35,880 nucleotides of DNA. It comes from Betaproteobacteria bacterium (GTDB lineage Bacteria; Pseudomonadota; Gammaproteobacteria; Burkholderiales; Rhodocyclaceae). Both the position numbers and the translations under genes were made by a program. Positions within the stretch are counted from its first letter, which is position 1; every line of letters starts with the position of its first letter. The notes below the pieces were generated by a model. The model ran no database searches. It was given only the letters and a program-made list of their open reading frames with translations, and was not told the DNA's origin. The DNA is taken from NCBI GenBank assembly GCA_009779265.1, contig WREP01000026.1:1-35880 (forward strand), given 5' to 3'. Below, piece by piece: positions 1 to 7,641 of the stretch.

Positions 1-1
1 G

Positions 2-103
2 GGCGACGGCGAACCCGGCGTAAAAACCCTCTGGCAAGGATTGCAACGCCTCAGAGATTTCGTCGAAGGGGTCGAACATATGCGCACCATCTACGCACAG
101 TGA
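2..103 (+). pseudogene. C-terminal end of an IS4-family-like transposase (partial, cut by window edge)
   Basis: The first 33 codons read in one frame to a TGA and end with the pattern GVKTLWQGLQRL followed by RDFVEGV. This resembles the C-terminal tail of Tn5/IS4-type transposases, where a run like PGVKTLWRGxQRL follows the last catalytic region. Only the tail is in the window, so I cannot tell whether the element is intact upstream. No clear terminal inverted repeat could be assigned in the bases that follow. It marks the left border of the aryl polyene cluster and is consistent with acquisition or rearrangement at this point. The identification rests on a short stretch recalled from family members and is moderate. 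Confidence 0.6.
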
Positions 104-181
104 GTTGTGTGTAAGGGAATGGGCTGTAGCGGGTCGCGGGCCGGCCGCTCGACAGGTCTTCCTGGCAGGCGGGGCGGGCTT

Positions 182-201
182 GCTAGCGGATATCCGCTAG
201 C
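182..201. repeat. Perfect 20-bp palindrome between transposase end and aryl polyene cluster
   Basis: The bases GCTAGCGGAT are followed directly by their exact reverse complement ATCCGCTAGC. A perfect 20-bp palindrome without a loop suits a dimeric DNA-binding protein or an insertion/excision scar better than a terminator, since no T-run follows. It lies about 100 bases upstream of the likely promoter region of the cluster. Function unknown. Confidence 0.5.
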
Positions 202-265
202 GTTCCGCCATTTCTGATCGTCATGCGATCACCATGGCGGCAAAATTGCCACCCAAAAACAAAAA

Positions 266-304
266 TTGACTACTGTTACAATGCGCGACCCAAGCGTATA
301 TAAA
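266..304 (+). promoter_or_regulatory. Probable promoter region for the aryl polyene operon
   Basis: This is the most AT-rich stretch ahead of the cluster. It contains an extended -10 match, TG-T-TACAAT (274-282), and a second AT-rich box TATAAA (299-304). A TTGACT is present at 266-271 but is not spaced correctly for either box. The leader to the chosen first start at 370 would be about 65-80 bases. The promoter assignment is tentative. Confidence 0.3.
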
Positions 305-369
305 TTATGAAATCTCCGATATCGCCGCCTTCGACCCCGTCCAACGGCTACTGCCACAAGGGGGCGCCC

Positions 370-927
370 ATGTGTTGGCGTGATGTCCGTTCCGTTTTCG
401 TTTTGCTGGCGGCGCTGAGCCTGACTGCCTGCGCTTCCTTCTGGCTCTCCGGCGGATTGCCACTGCTGAAAATCTCTCCGGCAACGTTCGGGGTGCGAAC
501 CATTGAGCAGCGCTCGACCATCACTTGGTCTGGCGAACAAAAAACGCTGGAGATGGTGCTCGACATCCGCGCAGATGCCTTGACCGTGATCGGCATGGCA
601 ATGGGCGCGCGCTTGTTCAGCTTCGATTACGACGGCGAGAAAATCGTCGAAACGCAGCCCTTGCCGCGTAGCCTGTCTGCCGCGCGCATCATGAACGACC
701 TGCTGCTGATCTATGCGCCGCTCGATACCCTGCACGCTGCGCTGCCAGCCAACTGGACGGTTCTTGAGGAAAAAGGGACGCGGCAAGTGTTTCTCGATGA
801 GACGCTCAACATTTCCATTCACACTGTTGAAGGCTCAAAGTGGCAGGGACGTACCGTGCTGGATAACCATGCGTTGCGCTATCAACTGACGCTCGACAGC
901 CGTGAGGCGACAGACGATGCCCCCTAG
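370..927 (+). CDS. apeN: DUF3261-type lipoprotein of the aryl polyene cluster (ApeN-like)
   Basis: A 185-residue predicted outer-membrane or periplasmic lipoprotein. It starts with a short basic segment, a hydrophobic stretch and a lipobox LTAC ending at about residue 22. The rest is a beta-rich domain like the DUF3261 proteins that accompany aryl polyene clusters; the family probably helps place the polyene lipid in the outer membrane, but its biochemical role is not established. I chose ATG 370 over the in-frame ATG at 307 because AAGGGGG lies just upstream of 370 and the lipoprotein signal then begins properly; the longer start would put about 21 non-signal residues in front. The gene overlaps the next one by 11 bases. 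It opens the first block, whereas I recall apeN lying in the middle of the set in reference clusters. Confidence 0.75.
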   Translation: MCWRDVRSVFVLLAALSLTACASFWLSGGLPLLKISPATFGVRTIEQRSTITWSGEQKTLEMVLDIRADALTVIGMAMGARLFSFDYDGEKIVETQPLPRSLSAARIMNDLLLIYAPLDTLHAALPANWTVLEEKGTRQVFLDETLNISIHTVEGSKWQGRTVLDNHALRYQLTLDSREATDDAP

Positions 928-2110
928 CCCGATCGTATTACTGCCGCCAGCGGTTGCCTGCGCCTTGGGCGACGGGTTGGAGAATGTCCGCGAAGCGTTG
1001 TTCTCCGGGGTGAGCCCAGGCATGCGCCAGAGCGACACCTACAGCCCGGGGCGGGTTCTGACGCTTGGGCATGCCGAAACAAAGTTGCCGTCGCTCGACG
1101 GATTCCCGGTTCCTCAAAGGTCGCGCAACAATGCCTTGCTGCTGGCAGCTTTTGCGCAAATCGAACCCTCGTTCCGGGAACTGGCACACGATATTCCGGT
1201 GCACCGCATCGCCGTAATTCTTGGTACCAGCACGACGGGCATTGCCGAAAGCGAAACCGCTATCCGGTGTCACCACCAGACAGGCCATTTCCCCGAAGGT
1301 TTTCACTACAGTCAGCAGGAACTCGGTTCCCCGGCCCGGATGCTTGCCGAGTATCTCGGTTGCACCGGCCCTGTTTACAGCGTTTCGACCGCCTGCACAT
1401 CGAGCGCCAAGGCGCTGATCAGCGGTGCACGGCTATTGCGCGCCGGTCTGGCCGACCTGGTGGTCGCCGGGGGCGTCGATACGCTCACCCGTTTCACCAT
1501 CGCCGGGTTCTCTTCACTCGAAGCGGTCAGTGAAACGCCCTGCCTGCCGTTTTCAGCCAACCGCTGTGGCATCAACATTGGTGAGGCGGCGGCACTGTTT
1601 TTGATGCGACGGCAAACCGCCGGGGATGAGCACGCGGTCACATTGGCTGGTTGGGGCGAGGCCTCCGATGGTTATCACATTTCAGCGCCTGACCCTAACG
1701 GTGTCGGTGCGTCAAACGCCATTCTCGAAGCACTGGACCGTGCCGGTTGTCCGGCAGCCGACATCGGTTACATCAACCTGCACGGCACGGCCACGCACCA
1801 TAACGATGCGATGGAAAGCCGTGTCGTTTCAAGGCTCTTCCCGCATTGCCCGGCCAGCAGCACCAAGCCGCTCACCGGCCATACGCTGGGTGCTGCCGGG
1901 GCGCTGGAAGCGGTGCTGGCCTGGCTGACGCTGACCGACAGCGCCCAGCGCCTGCCGCCGCACCTGTGGGATGGCATCCAGGATCCGAACGACCCTGCCT
2001 TGCCATTGGTTGCGCCGCGGTCGCGCGCGGCATCGAAGGTGCGGGCGGCGCTGTCCACCTCGTTTGCCTTTGGCGGCGGCAACACCGCGCTGTTACTCAA
2101 AAAAACTTGA
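917..2110 (+). CDS. apeO: Beta-ketoacyl-ACP synthase of the aryl polyene pathway (ApeO-like)
   Basis: A 397-residue ketosynthase of the FabF/type II PKS fold. The catalytic triad is visible: Cys160 in STACTSSA, His289 in HGTATHHND and His322 in GHTLGAAG. The C-terminal signature FAFGGGNTALL is intact. In studied aryl polyene systems ApeO is the active ketosynthase that pairs with the cysteine-less ApeC to elongate the chain from malonyl units on ACP. ATG 917 is preferred over GTG 902 because it has a GAGG 9 bases upstream and gives the normal N-terminus. It overlaps apeN and is followed 7 bases later by the dehydratase, so the genes are probably one transcript. The partner apeC is 3.7 kb downstream rather than adjacent. 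Confidence 0.88.
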   Translation: MPPSPIVLLPPAVACALGDGLENVREALFSGVSPGMRQSDTYSPGRVLTLGHAETKLPSLDGFPVPQRSRNNALLLAAFAQIEPSFRELAHDIPVHRIAVILGTSTTGIAESETAIRCHHQTGHFPEGFHYSQQELGSPARMLAEYLGCTGPVYSVSTACTSSAKALISGARLLRAGLADLVVAGGVDTLTRFTIAGFSSLEAVSETPCLPFSANRCGINIGEAAALFLMRRQTAGDEHAVTLAGWGEASDGYHISAPDPNGVGASNAILEALDRAGCPAADIGYINLHGTATHHNDAMESRVVSRLFPHCPASSTKPLTGHTLGAAGALEAVLAWLTLTDSAQRLPPHLWDGIQDPNDPALPLVAPRSRAASKVRAALSTSFAFGGGNTALLLKKT

Positions 2111-2117
2111 CGCTGCC

Positions 2118-2600
2118 ATGAGCTATCGCCCGATTGTTGATTATCTGCCGCACCGCCCGCCGATGGTATTGCTTGACCATGTCGTCGAAGCCGCCGAAAC
2201 CCGCATCGTTTGCGAAACCACCCTGCGGGTCGACAGCCCGTTTTGCGACGGCGCCGCCGTCCCCGGCTGGGTCGGCATCGAATACATGGCGCAAACCATC
2301 GGTGTCCTGGCTGGCTGGCGGGCGCTGGCGGAACAATTGCCGGTCAAGATTGGTTTCCTGGTCGGGACGCGCCATTACCAAAGCCATGTGCCGCAGTTCC
2401 GTGTCGGCGACGTATTGCGCATCACTGCCGATGAAGAAATGATGTCCGCCGATAAGCTGTCCGTTATGCGCTGCGCTGTGCATGATGCTGCCGGTAAGCT
2501 GCTTGCCGAAGCCTCCTTGCTGGTGTTCCAGCCCGACGATCTGGATGCTTATCTGCAACAGGCATCGACCCATCGCGAAAACGCGCTGACGCTACAATGA
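2118..2600 (+). CDS. apeP: Hot-dog fold 3-hydroxyacyl-ACP dehydratase (ApeP-like)
   Basis: A 160-residue single hot-dog protein. The N-terminal motif DYLPHRPPMVLLD carries the conserved His of this dehydratase family, and the central helix segment WVGIEYMAQTIG matches the FabZ/ApeP hot-dog helix. In characterised clusters ApeP works with ApeI as a dehydratase pair, removing water from the 3-hydroxyacyl-ACP to make each new double bond. Here the ApeI partner is the C-terminal domain of the ligase fusion at 8454-10151. The start at 2118 is the first ATG after the apeO stop and gives the family-typical N-terminus. The 3' end reads CAATGA, so an ATG for the next frame overlaps its stop. Confidence 0.85.
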   Translation: MSYRPIVDYLPHRPPMVLLDHVVEAAETRIVCETTLRVDSPFCDGAAVPGWVGIEYMAQTIGVLAGWRALAEQLPVKIGFLVGTRHYQSHVPQFRVGDVLRITADEEMMSADKLSVMRCAVHDAAGKLLAEASLLVFQPDDLDAYLQQASTHRENALTLQ

Positions 2601-2626
2601 CGCACTTTTCCAATCAGGAAACGGGT

Positions 2627-3364
2627 ATGTCCTTACCTTCCTCCAGAACCGTATTGGTCACCGGCGCGAGCCGGGGCATAGGCCGTGCCATTGCCCTGCG
2701 TCTGGCGCAGGACGGGTTCGATATCGTTATCCATTGCCGTAGCCAGCGCGCCCAAGCCGAGGCTGTTATCGAAGCCATTACGGCCCAAGGGCGACAGGCC
2801 CGGTTGCTGATGTTCGACATCGCCGACCGCGAAGCGGCGCGCCAGGCGCTGGAAACCGATATCGCCGCGCACGGTGTCTATTACGGCGTGGTGTGCAACG
2901 CCGGCGTGACTGCCGACAGCGCCTTCCCGGCCATGCCCGCCGCCGACTGGGATCGGGTACTCGAAACCAATCTCGACAGCTTTTACAATGTCCTTCATCC
3001 CCTGATCATGCCGATGGTGCAAACGCGCCGACCTGGCCGCATCGTCACGCTGTCGTCGGTATCGGGCATTGCCGGCAACCGCGGGCAGGTCAATTACAGC
3101 GCCGCCAAGGCCGGCATCATCGGCGCGACCAAAGCACTGGCGCTGGAACTGGCAAAACGGCAAATCACCGTCAACTGCGTCGCGCCCGGCCTGATCGACA
3201 CCGAGATGGTGTCGCCGGAAGTGATCGAACATGCCATGCCCGCCATCCCTTTGCGGCGCATCGGCAAACCTGAAGAAGTTGCAGCCGCCGTCGCCTTCTT
3301 GCTGCGTGATGAAGCCGCCTACATTACCCGGCAGGTCATTGCCGTTGATGGGGGGATGCTGTGA
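2627..3364 (+). CDS. apeQ: 3-oxoacyl-ACP reductase, FabG-type short-chain dehydrogenase (ApeQ-like)
   Basis: A 245-residue classical short-chain dehydrogenase. The NAD(P)-binding motif TGASRGIG is at residues 12-19, NAG at 91-93, and the catalytic residues align as Ser144, Tyr157 and Lys161 in the NYSAAK motif, with the usual 13- and 4-residue spacing. Arg17 in the glycine-rich loop favours NADPH. It would reduce the beta-keto group of the growing aryl polyene on ACP. Two starts are possible: ATG 2597 overlaps the apeP stop as ATGA, and ATG 2627 has an AGGAAA ribosome site 7 bases upstream. I chose 2627 because it fits FabG length, but coupled initiation at 2597 would add 10 residues and cannot be excluded. 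The stop overlaps the next start as GTGA. Confidence 0.88.
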   Translation: MSLPSSRTVLVTGASRGIGRAIALRLAQDGFDIVIHCRSQRAQAEAVIEAITAQGRQARLLMFDIADREAARQALETDIAAHGVYYGVVCNAGVTADSAFPAMPAADWDRVLETNLDSFYNVLHPLIMPMVQTRRPGRIVTLSSVSGIAGNRGQVNYSAAKAGIIGATKALALELAKRQITVNCVAPGLIDTEMVSPEVIEHAMPAIPLRRIGKPEEVAAAVAFLLRDEAAYITRQVIAVDGGML

Positions 3365-4590
3365 GTCGTCGTGTCGTCGTCACCGGCATGGCCGGCATCA
3401 GCCCCATCGGCAACAACTGGCCGGATGTCGAACGCGCCCTGCGCGCCCGGAAGAACGCTGTCCGCCATATGGACGAATGGGACGACATCGTTGGCCTCAA
3501 TACCCGTCTCGGTGTGCCCGCCGCCCCGTTTGAACTGCCGGCGCACTATGGGCGCAAACGCACCCGCAGTATGGGGCGTATCGCCTTGATGGCGTGTCTT
3601 GCCAGCGAGTGGGCGCTTGCCGACGCCGGTTTGCTCAACCATCCGGTGCTGATATCGGGACGTACCGGCGTGTCCTATGGCTCCTCGACTGGCGAGCCTG
3701 CCGCAGTCACCGATTTCGCACGGCTCATCAAAGAGCGCACGCTGGAAGGCATCACCGCCAACAGCTACTTACGGATGATGGCGCACACCGCGCCGGTCAA
3801 TATCGCCGTCTTTTTCGGGCTGACCGGTCGGGTCATCACCACTTCGAGCGCCTGTACTTCCGGTAGTCAGGGCATTGGCTACGCTTATGAGGCTATCCGC
3901 TACAACCACGCCGACGTGATGATTGCCGGTGGCGCTGAAGAACTGTGCCCGTCGGAAGCGGCGGTTTTTGACGCCCTGTTTGCCACCAGTACACGCAACG
4001 ATGCGCCCGCAACATCGCCGCGCCCTTACGACCGTGACCGCGACGGGCTGGTGATCGGCGAAGGCGCCGGCACACTGATTCTCGAAGAACTCGAACATGC
4101 CCGTGCCCGTGGCGCCCGGATAGTCGCCGAAATCGTCGGTTTCGGAACCAATTGTGACGGTGCGCACGTCACCCAGCCGCAAGCCGGGACCATGGCTGTC
4201 GCCATCCGCTTGGCGCTTGCCGATGCCGGTCTTTCGCCCGAGGCCATCGGCTACGTCAATGGCCACGGCACGGCCACCGAATTGGGCGATATTGCGGAAA
4301 GCATCGCCACGCATGCCGTTTTCGGCGAAAAGATGCCCATCTCGTCATTGAAGAGCTATGTGGGGCATACCTTGGGCGCTGCCGGTTCCCTCGAAGCATG
4401 GATGACGATCGAGATGATGCGGGCCGGCTGGTTTGCGCCGACGCTGAACCTGGATCATGTCGACCCACGCTGCGCGCCGCTCGATTATGTGCGCGGCGAT
4501 GGCCGTACTCTTGATTGTGAATACACGATGAGTAACAATTTCGCATTTGGCGGCATCAATACGTCGTTGATATTCAAACGGTGGGATTGA
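3361..4590 (+). CDS. apeR: Second beta-ketoacyl-ACP synthase of the aryl polyene pathway (ApeR-like)
   Basis: A 409-residue FabF-like ketosynthase with a full active site: Cys165 in SSACTSGS, His302 in GHGTATELGD and His336 in VGHTLGAAG. The C-terminus NNFAFGGINTSLIFK is the normal family ending. In known clusters this second ketosynthase is needed in addition to the ApeO:ApeC pair; a role in an early condensation is plausible but not provable from sequence. It starts with GTG 3361 overlapping the apeQ stop by four bases, which implies translational coupling. It closes the first block of the cluster. Thirty-seven bases later the first of two small secreted-protein genes begins, and a degenerate copy of this gene's 3' end seems to lie between those two genes. 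Confidence 0.88.
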   Translation: MSRRVVVTGMAGISPIGNNWPDVERALRARKNAVRHMDEWDDIVGLNTRLGVPAAPFELPAHYGRKRTRSMGRIALMACLASEWALADAGLLNHPVLISGRTGVSYGSSTGEPAAVTDFARLIKERTLEGITANSYLRMMAHTAPVNIAVFFGLTGRVITTSSACTSGSQGIGYAYEAIRYNHADVMIAGGAEELCPSEAAVFDALFATSTRNDAPATSPRPYDRDRDGLVIGEGAGTLILEELEHARARGARIVAEIVGFGTNCDGAHVTQPQAGTMAVAIRLALADAGLSPEAIGYVNGHGTATELGDIAESIATHAVFGEKMPISSLKSYVGHTLGAAGSLEAWMTIEMMRAGWFAPTLNLDHVDPRCAPLDYVRGDGRTLDCEYTMSNNFAFGGINTSLIFKRWD

Positions 4591-4627
4591 TTTTATCGTT
4601 TTCTCTCATTTGTCAAAGGAAGGTGTC

Positions 4628-5086
4628 ATGAAAATACCCGTAAAAATAAGCGGTTTTTCTGCGCTACTCGTTGTCCTGTTGTTATGCGCGCCTGTTGTCC
4701 AGGCCCGTGACACCGTACACTACCTGCCGATTCAGGATGTTATCGAAATGGGTAAAGCCAATGGGGAGCTGGGTGCTGATGTCAAACTTTATTTTGCCAA
4801 TCAGCCGCATCCCGCAGCCGAGACCGTGCTGACCAAAGGCGTCACCACCAACAAGAAAACCAATGCCGTCAACAAGAGCGATGAAGAAGCGTGCAAATGG
4901 GTCATGTTGTCGGCATTGATCCAGATGCAGCAGGGCGCCCGCAACCAGGGTGGCAATGCGGTTGTAAATATTGAAAGTTTTTACAAAAAGAAAGCCTACA
5001 GAAGCAATGATAAATATGAGTGCCATGCTGGCGCCATCATGTCTGGCGTTGCACTGCGCGGTGATGTTGTCAAATTGAGGCATTGA
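4628..5086 (+). CDS. Small secreted protein, first of a tandem paralogous pair (often misnamed excinuclease ATPase subunit)
   Basis: A 152-residue protein with a clear signal peptide: Lys-rich start, hydrophobic core and a VQA-RD cleavage site near residue 26. The mature part carries HYLPI, then NQPHP, SDEEAC, GGNAVVNIES and YECHAG, and ends in GDVVKL. I recall very similar proteins in many Proteobacteria under the name excinuclease ATPase subunit, but no Walker A, signature or zinc-finger motif of UvrA is present, so that name is wrong. Two conserved cysteines (in DEEAC and YECHAG) could form a periplasmic disulfide. The ribosome site AAGGAAGG precedes ATG 4628. Position inside the pigment cluster and on the same strand suggests a cell-envelope role with the polyene lipid. 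Exact function unknown. Confidence 0.75.
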   Translation: MKIPVKISGFSALLVVLLLCAPVVQARDTVHYLPIQDVIEMGKANGELGADVKLYFANQPHPAAETVLTKGVTTNKKTNAVNKSDEEACKWVMLSALIQMQQGARNQGGNAVVNIESFYKKKAYRSNDKYECHAGAIMSGVALRGDVVKLRH

Positions 5087-5172
5087 TTCCAGGTTGGGGG
5101 GGCAATCAATGTTCCAGGGTATTTTCTCGGCATGGTAATCCGGGGTTTCCTTTTCAAGATCAAAATCGGCGC

Positions 5173-5220
5173 CAAGATTTAATTTTTGGCAGCATCAATA
5201 TCGCATTGGTTTACAAGCAG
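5173..5220 (+). pseudogene. Decayed ketosynthase 3' end between the two secreted-protein genes
   Basis: One frame here reads DLIFGSINIALVYKQ, which fits the C-terminal signature of ketosynthases (FAFGGxNxxLxxK). At DNA level TTTGGC-A-GCATCAATA matches 14 of 15 bases of the apeR 3' end. No ketosynthase body lies upstream; the segment 5087-5172 carries no recognisable coding. The simplest reading is that a unit comprising a ketosynthase 3' end plus the following small secreted-protein gene was duplicated, with the ketosynthase part then decaying. The frame has no start and runs on to a stop overlapping the next gene. The match is short, so this stays a hypothesis. Confidence 0.45.
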
Positions 5221-5252
5221 ACGGGTCAATTTTTACTATCCACGAGAGCCTT

Positions 5253-5768
5253 ATGAAAGCATTTATAAAAGCGTTTGTTGTGCTGTTTGTTTCCCTGCCG
5301 CTCTGCGCTGCTCATGCCAGAAACACCACGCACTACCTGCCGATCAAGGGCGCCATCGAAATGGATAATGCAAAAGAGCAGTCCACTGGCGACATCGGGA
5401 TCGGTGCCATGCAAATCTCTCAGACAATCGGGGCGACAAGGAAAATTGCTGGCGATATCGGCTTGTTTTTTGCCGATCAATCGCACCCCGGGATCGAAGC
5501 TGTTTTGACCAAAGACGTCGTCGCTTACAAGAAAGCCAGTGCCAAGGCTGCTTACAATAGCGATGAAGAAGCCTGTAACTTGGCCATGCAGTCCGCACTG
5601 ACGCAGCTTCAGGAGCGCGCGCGCAAGGAGGGCGGTAATGCTGTCATCAATATCGAAAGTTATTACAAGAAAAAGAGTTTCCGGAGCCAGAATCAATTTG
5701 AGTGCCACGCTGGCAACGCAGGGGCAGGCGTTGCCTTGAAAGGCAACGTTGTCAAATTGAAGCATTGA
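5253..5768 (+). CDS. Small secreted protein, second of a tandem paralogous pair
   Basis: A 171-residue paralogue of the gene at 4628. It has its own signal peptide (cleavage near AHA-RN), and repeats the landmarks HYLPI, SHPG, SDEEAC, GGNAVINIES, YYKKK, FECHAG and GNVVKL in the same order. It differs by an insertion of about 20 residues after the first conserved segment (around residues 40-65, rich in Gly, Ile and Thr). Both copies keep the two cysteines. Divergence between the copies is substantial, so the duplication is old or one copy was acquired. No known enzyme motif is present. The upstream base context AGAGCC is a weak ribosome site. The stop lies 29 bases before the start chosen for apeC, so it is likely part of the same transcript. 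Confidence 0.75.
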   Translation: MKAFIKAFVVLFVSLPLCAAHARNTTHYLPIKGAIEMDNAKEQSTGDIGIGAMQISQTIGATRKIAGDIGLFFADQSHPGIEAVLTKDVVAYKKASAKAAYNSDEEACNLAMQSALTQLQERARKEGGNAVINIESYYKKKSFRSQNQFECHAGNAGAGVALKGNVVKLKH

Positions 5769-5797
5769 GTTCGGCTGGGGTGGCTGTCAGGACTCCT

Positions 5798-6544
5798 GTG
5801 CACTCGTTTTCCATTCGTCGCTGGAGCGCGTGGGCGCCCGCCATGGCCGATGCCGACAGTTGGCGGGCTTGGGCGTGCGAGGGAACGTCTCTTGTCGCGC
5901 ATGAAGAAACTGCCGCAGTACGGATGATGCCGCCGCTGCTGCGCCGCCGGGCGTACCCGCTTGGCCGCGCCGCGCTGGAAGTCTTGTATGCGCCAGCGCT
6001 GGCCTATGCCGATCAGCCAGTCGTTTTTTGCAGCCGCCATGCTGAAATCGACCGTTCGCTGGTCATCCAGCAAGCACTGGCGGCAGAAGGGCCGGTTTCG
6101 CCGCAAGAGTTCAGCATGGCGGTGCACAATGCCATTCCCGGTCTCTTCATGATCGCGAAAAAAAGCCGTGCGCCGGTTGTTGCCCTGGCTTCAGAAAATC
6201 AACTGGCGCTGTCGGGCATCCTGGAAGCGCTGGCGCAAATCGCCGATGGCGCGCCTTCCGTGATCCTGGTGTTTTGCGATGGGCCGCTACCAACGTTGTT
6301 CAGCCCCTTCATTAAGAACGAAGCAAGCTGCTTCGCCTTCGCGCTCGAAATGACGGCGGGTAAGGACTACTGTCTCGGCTACGATGAGGCAGGGACTTTC
6401 ACGGAAACCCCATCCGCGTTGTCACCTGGTTCCGCGTTGCCGTTGCTGCGCTTTGTCCTCGATGAGACGCGCAACGCCTTGACGCTGACTGAAATGGCTG
6501 ATTGGCAATTATTGCGCCTGGCGCCGGAGGTTGGGCATGCCTGA
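5798..6544 (+). CDS. apeC: Ketosynthase-like chain-length factor without active-site cysteine (ApeC-like)
   Basis: A 248-residue truncated thiolase-fold protein. Around residues 105-114, where an active ketosynthase has its nucleophilic Cys, the sequence reads FSMAVHNAIPG, so no catalytic Cys is present. This is the hallmark of ApeC proteins, which form a complex with ApeO and act as a chain-length factor. GTG 5798 is chosen because AGGA sits 5 bases upstream and the protein then begins with HSFSIRRWSAWAP, the family-typical start; the frame is open further upstream, into the previous gene. It opens the second block of the cluster and overlaps the next gene by 8 bases. A short N-terminal extension through GTG 5780 or TTG 5765 is possible. 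Confidence 0.82.
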   Translation: MHSFSIRRWSAWAPAMADADSWRAWACEGTSLVAHEETAAVRMMPPLLRRRAYPLGRAALEVLYAPALAYADQPVVFCSRHAEIDRSLVIQQALAAEGPVSPQEFSMAVHNAIPGLFMIAKKSRAPVVALASENQLALSGILEALAQIADGAPSVILVFCDGPLPTLFSPFIKNEASCFAFALEMTAGKDYCLGYDEAGTFTETPSALSPGSALPLLRFVLDETRNALTLTEMADWQLLRLAPEVGHA

Positions 6545-7376
6545 GCGTCTGTTGTCGGTGATTACGCCGCCGCATGACGATGGCGGGCAGTGGTTTTCGC
6601 TGGAACGCTGCTGGCGCATCGTGGCGACCGGTTTCTGTTTCGCGGTGTTCGGTTTTGGCGGGCTGCTCGTGTTGTGCTTGCTGTTTCCGCTGCTACGGAT
6701 ACTGGTATGGCGACGGTCGCTCCGCCAGGCGCTGGCGCGCGATATCGTGAGCTTGGGCTTCTGGCTTTTCTGCAAACTGATGACTGCCGTTGGCGTCATC
6801 AGCTATGAAGTGCGCGGCCGCGAAAAGTTGCGCCGCCGCGGCCTGTTGATCGTTGCCAACCACCCATCGCTGATCGATGTGGTGATGCTGGTATCGTTGC
6901 TGCGTCAGCCCGATTGCGTGGTCAAGGCCGCTGCCTGGCGCAACCCGTTCATGCTCGGGCCCGTATTGTTGTGCGGTTTCATCCGCAATCAGGACGGCCC
7001 GCAATTGATTGAGGATTGCATCGCGTCGATCCGTCGCGGCGGCAATCTGGTTATTTTTCCGGAAGGCACGCGCACCCGGATCAATGCGCTACTGCAACGG
7101 GAGGTCAATCCATTGCAGCGCGGTGCGGCCAATATTGCGGTTCGTGGCAAGCTGCCGTTGACGCCGGTTGTCATCACCGTTACCGAGCCGATGCTGACCA
7201 AGCAGCAACCCTGGTATCGGGCGCCGCGGCGGCGGCCACATTTCGTACTGAACGTGCTCGACGACATGGATACTACGCATCTCGTTCCTGTTGATACGCC
7301 GCCGGTGTTGGCGGCGCGTATCGTGACGGAACACCTTTCCAATTTTTTTGACCGGGAACTGAAATGTCTGACCTGA
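6537..7376 (+). CDS. apeD: PlsC-type lysophospholipid acyltransferase of the aryl polyene cluster (ApeD-like)
   Basis: A 279-residue membrane-associated acyltransferase of the 1-acylglycerol-3-phosphate acyltransferase family. It has the catalytic NHPSLID block (His109, Asp114) and the substrate-binding FPEGTR block at 174-179. A hydrophobic segment at about residues 31-56 anchors it to the inner membrane. In aryl polyene clusters such enzymes are thought to help move acyl or polyenoyl groups onto the lipid part. ATG 6537 is preferred over TTG 6531 because GGAGG lies 6 bases upstream. It overlaps apeC by 8 bases and the first acyl carrier protein gene by 13 bases, so the genes are tightly coupled. 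Confidence 0.85.
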   Translation: MPERLLSVITPPHDDGGQWFSLERCWRIVATGFCFAVFGFGGLLVLCLLFPLLRILVWRRSLRQALARDIVSLGFWLFCKLMTAVGVISYEVRGREKLRRRGLLIVANHPSLIDVVMLVSLLRQPDCVVKAAAWRNPFMLGPVLLCGFIRNQDGPQLIEDCIASIRRGGNLVIFPEGTRTRINALLQREVNPLQRGAANIAVRGKLPLTPVVITVTEPMLTKQQPWYRAPRRRPHFVLNVLDDMDTTHLVPVDTPPVLAARIVTEHLSNFFDRELKCLT

Positions 7377-7624
7377 TTGATGAAATCAAAACCCTGATTA
7401 TTGAGGCGCTGAATCTGGAAGATGTCACCGTTGCCGACATCGACACCGACGCGCCGTTGTTTGTCGAGGGTCTTGGCCTCGATTCGATCGACGCGCTGGA
7501 ACTCGGCGTTGCCCTGCATAAACGCTATGGCCTGACGCTGTCGGCGGAAACGGAAGAAACGCGGCAATATTTCGCCTCGGTTCGCCGTCTTGCCGAATAC
7601 GTTTCGGCTCACCGCAATCACTGA
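7364..7624 (+). CDS. apeE: Acyl carrier protein (ApeE-like)
   Basis: An 86-residue acidic carrier protein. The phosphopantetheine attachment serine is Ser41 in the motif GLDSIDALEL. Four-helix ACP features are recognisable, with the acidic helix II directly after the serine. It would carry the aryl starter and the growing polyene for ApeO/ApeC, ApeR, ApeQ and the dehydratases. It overlaps the acyltransferase gene by 13 bases and is followed 17 bases later by a second ACP gene. The two ACPs differ clearly, so they probably have separate jobs (main chain and another step), as in reference clusters. No phosphopantetheinyl transferase gene lies in the window. Confidence 0.9.
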   Translation: MSDLIDEIKTLIIEALNLEDVTVADIDTDAPLFVEGLGLDSIDALELGVALHKRYGLTLSAETEETRQYFASVRRLAEYVSAHRNH

Positions 7625-7641
7625 GACTCTGGGGAGGCGCG

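Noticed and set aside
266..271. TTGACT as the -35 box of the cluster promoter
   Set aside because: Neither the TACAAT (277-282) nor the TATAAA (299-304) box is at a workable distance from it.
229..822. 197-codon minus-strand frame over the cluster start
   Set aside because: It is antisense to the lipoprotein gene and lacks a family motif or ribosome site.
4628..5768. Annotation as excinuclease ATPase subunit
   Set aside because: Signal peptides and the small size rule out UvrA; no ATP-binding motif is present.
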